From contig JBCCHV010000058.1 of assembly GCA_039028635.1 (NCBI GenBank), positions 1 to 43,665 of the forward strand: DNA of 43,665 nt. Reading direction: 5' to 3'. The position numbers were made by a program, and so were the translations under genes. Each line of letters begins with the position of its first letter. Position 1 is the stretch's first letter. Shown here one piece after another: positions 41,585 through 43,665 of the stretch. Origin of the DNA: Acidobacteriota bacterium. Its GTDB lineage: Bacteria > Acidobacteriota > Thermoanaerobaculia > Multivoradales > JBCCEF01. The notes under the pieces were generated by a model, which saw nothing but the letters and a program-made list of their open reading frames with translations, searched no databases and was not told the DNA's origin.

Positions 41585-43576
41585 TCAGGGGGCCGCGGTG
41601 CCCTCGCAAACGTCGGGCTCACCGCAGGCGTTGGGGTGCCACCCGAGGGGCAGCGTGTCGGGCCGCGGGCACTGCGCTCCGACGTGCTCCCAACCGTTGG
41701 GGTTGTTGGGGTCGTTGGAGCAGGTAGTGCCATCGGCCCGTACCCCTCGGCAGACATGGTGCAATCCCGGCCACGGGCCGGCGGTGCCACTCATGCAGAC
41801 CTCGGTGCCGACAGCGTTCTCCGCGCCCGATGTGCAGGGCAAGCAGTCGAGCCCGCTGTCGGCGACGGCCAACCTTCGTTCGGCGAGATTGAGCTCGTCG
41901 CTTTCGGTCACCTCATTGGTGTTGTCGGCAAAGACGACGATTTCGTGCACGCCCGGCTCGACCGCCTGGTTGGTGATGAAGAGCAAGGTCTCCGATGCCA
42001 TGGGAGCCAGAGCGGGAGTGGCCAAGGACTCCGCATAGACATGGTCCGCCGGGTCCGTCGCCAGGACCAGAGTGTTCGAGCGGCTCGCCAGGGAGCCGCC
42101 GATATTGGTCACGGTGACCTCGAGCTCGAGGGGGTGGCCCGATATCGGGTTGGCGTCCAGGGGTCGAACGTGGGTGACTCTCAGATCCGGCTGTGAGCCG
42201 ACCGGACCACCAGCGACGACGAAGCTGAGTTGATTTCGATTGTTGCTCTCGACAGCTTCCTCGATCTCTTCCAGGGAGTCGGTTTCGACGGTGATCGAGT
42301 GAGGGCCCTCCTGCAGCGCCGGATAGTCGAGCTCGAAGCCACGAATGGTCAAATGGCGACTGCGTTGCGCTCCCAGGCTTCCGGTGTAGCGATCACGCAC
42401 GACGATCGCGCCGTCGGGCTTCAAGAGAGTCACTCGGTAGTGGTGATTCGGTGCGAGGATTCCGCCTTGATTGGTGAGCGTAACGTGCAGCTCCATCTCG
42501 TCCCCCGCAACCGGAGTTCCGGGCATCAATCCGATGTATGGTGGGCTCAGGTCGGCGACTTGGCCTGCACCTCCTCCTTGGGTCGGCGACCCGAAGTTTA
42601 TGCGGTGACACCACTCAGGAATCCGGGAGCCTTGGCATTCCGGCAGCAAGGCCTGAAAGTCAAAGAAGGGTAGATTGAGAGGCAGGTTGGGGAAGGGGTC
42701 GTCTTCGCATGGCTGCCAGCCATTGCGATTCCGAGAATCGAAGCAGAAAACTCGATCCGTTGGGCTGAGAGTAGAGGGCCCTTCGGCCTCTCTGTGGAGT
42801 GGTGGAATCGTCAGAGTCCTGCACCGAAAAACGACCTCGGTGCCGGCTCCCCCAGGGATTGGGTTTCCTGTGTTCGGGTCGATGGCGGTCGAACTGACGT
42901 GGCCTACTTTCGTGCACATGGTGTAGGTGGATGGGTCGCCGTCAGGATCGATACGGATCGCCCCTAAATCTGCATCGGTGGCGCGATCGAGCTCCAGATC
43001 GTACTCGGCCTGGGTTCTGCAGTCCACGAGCTTGGTGCCGATGGAGATTCCGATCGGATAGCCGGCCATGCAGTGGCATTGACCGTCTTGGTCCTTGTAC
43101 ATGCGATCCGGCCGAGGGCAGTCAGCCGCGGGATTGCAATCGGGACGGTCTCTCGGTTCACCCTGTTTACAGACGCATTTGCCGTCCGGACTGCTCCACT
43201 CACGGTTCTTGCGGTCCTTACACTCGGGGCTCCAGGGGCGGGTGTTGTTCAGAGGGTAGCCTTGACGTCCTGGTTTTCCCGGAAGGTAGTTGTTGGGATC
43301 TATGCTGACACTCCCTCCTTGGCCCAACGGAACGGTGATTGGAAGGACGACATTCCAGTAGGCTCTGAGGTCGGCAAAAGACTGGACTTGGTATCTCTTC
43401 CCAGGTTCCGTGAAGGGTGACCACTTTCCGGTGCTGAAGTAACCGAACTTGAATGATGGGGAGGCGAGAAATCCCCCATACACTCTGGCTAGCGAGATGA
43501 CGCTCGGGCTTTGGATGCCATAGGCGCTGCCAAGGCCTGAGTCGCTCGTGATCCACTGGTCGATTCTGAGATCCAT
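41585..43576 (-). CDS. CARDB-domain surface protein, probably N-terminally truncated
   Basis: A 663-aa protein. The N-terminal third has a Cys-rich region (CKDRKNREWSSPDGKCVCKQ; DCPRPDRMYKDQDGQCHCM). Then come two CARDB-type beta-sandwich repeats: about 345-455 (ELHVTLTNQGG, HSITVETDSLEEIEEAVESN) and about 463-575 (ELEVTVTNIGGSLASRSN, HEIVVFADNTNEVTESDELN). A second Cys-rich tail ends in CEGTAAP. Such proteins are normally exported, yet no signal peptide is present. The ATG at 43576 lies within sequence that reads on plausibly upstream (NAQIV) until an in-frame TAA near 43630 inside odd G/C-run sequence. The true 5' end is therefore probably lost at the window or contig edge. Function unknown, perhaps adhesion. 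Confidence 0.72.
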   Translation of the reverse strand: MDLRIDQWITSDSGLGSAYGIQSPSVISLARVYGGFLASPSFKFGYFSTGKWSPFTEPGKRYQVQSFADLRAYWNVVLPITVPLGQGGSVSIDPNNYLPGKPGRQGYPLNNTRPWSPECKDRKNREWSSPDGKCVCKQGEPRDRPDCNPAADCPRPDRMYKDQDGQCHCMAGYPIGISIGTKLVDCRTQAEYDLELDRATDADLGAIRIDPDGDPSTYTMCTKVGHVSSTAIDPNTGNPIPGGAGTEVVFRCRTLTIPPLHREAEGPSTLSPTDRVFCFDSRNRNGWQPCEDDPFPNLPLNLPFFDFQALLPECQGSRIPEWCHRINFGSPTQGGGAGQVADLSPPYIGLMPGTPVAGDEMELHVTLTNQGGILAPNHHYRVTLLKPDGAIVVRDRYTGSLGAQRSRHLTIRGFELDYPALQEGPHSITVETDSLEEIEEAVESNNRNQLSFVVAGGPVGSQPDLRVTHVRPLDANPISGHPLELEVTVTNIGGSLASRSNTLVLATDPADHVYAESLATPALAPMASETLLFITNQAVEPGVHEIVVFADNTNEVTESDELNLAERRLAVADSGLDCLPCTSGAENAVGTEVCMSGTAGPWPGLHHVCRGVRADGTTCSNDPNNPNGWEHVGAQCPRPDTLPLGWHPNACGEPDVCEGTAAP

Positions 43577-43665
43577 GACGATCTGGGCGTTGGGGGACCG
43601 CCCCCATCGGGGGCCACCCCCGGCGGTTTAATTTAAAACCCAGGTATCACCGGGGGGGTTGGCCC

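Overview
The window is a GC-rich bacterial chromosome segment of 43.7 kb, densely coding, with short intergenic gaps and many 4-8 base gene overlaps. It carries MglA/MglB polarity genes, a GlmR-GlmU-GlmS cluster, a DUF2318 protein, a carbamoyltransferase/SxtJ cassette, and an ECF sigma/anti-sigma/TPR-CHAT operon. Together these suggest a Gram-negative, probably environmental lineage such as Acidobacteriota (Thermoanaerobaculia-like) or a neighbouring phylum. This is inferred from gene content only; there is no rRNA. No tRNA, rRNA, CRISPR array or transposase gene was found.

Left part (1-9.3 kb): a gene-free stretch with direct and inverted repeats is followed by ferrochelatase (hemH, + strand). 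Convergent to it, with overlapping stop codons, is a two-gene module of predicted signal-transduction NTPases. One is a KAP-family P-loop protein; the other is a NACHT ATPase with seven near-identical 22-residue leucine-rich repeats. A bacterial NLR of this kind next to a KAP protein is a plausible anti-phage module. A small exported protein and a sulfatase-family lipoprotein follow.

Centre-left (9.3-18.7 kb, all on the - strand) is a long series of tightly packed genes. In transcription order they are SxtJ-like membrane protein, carbamoyltransferase, a 54-aa DUF5989 protein and DUF2318, then mglB, mglA, a TPR-like protein, glmR/yvcK, glmU, glmS and the sulfatase. It combines UDP-GlcNAc supply, polarity control and probably envelope glycan decoration.

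Centre (18.9-25 kb): an exported protein with a strong terminator, a NylC/P1-type self-processing peptidase, a methyltransferase, a membrane diguanylate cyclase and trpS, the last with a promoter that suggests a leaderless mRNA.

Right-centre (25-35.7 kb, - strand): a four-gene, translationally coupled operon encodes a double-domain SCO1/SenC copper chaperone, a 2142-aa multicopper oxidase with permuted copper motifs, an exported beta-propeller protein and a c-type cytochrome fused to a degenerate periplasmic-binding-like domain. It looks like an extracytoplasmic oxidation pathway, perhaps metal oxidation.

Right part (35.9-43.6 kb, - strand): a 223-bp MITE-like element sits directly behind the terminator of an operon encoding an ECF sigma factor, a membrane zinc-finger anti-sigma factor, an exported TPR-CHAT caspase-like protease and an internally duplicated protein. 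I consider this operon the most interesting candidate system, because a protease, an anti-sigma factor and a sigma factor could form a cleavage-triggered transcription switch. A CARDB-domain surface protein lies at the right edge and is probably truncated there.
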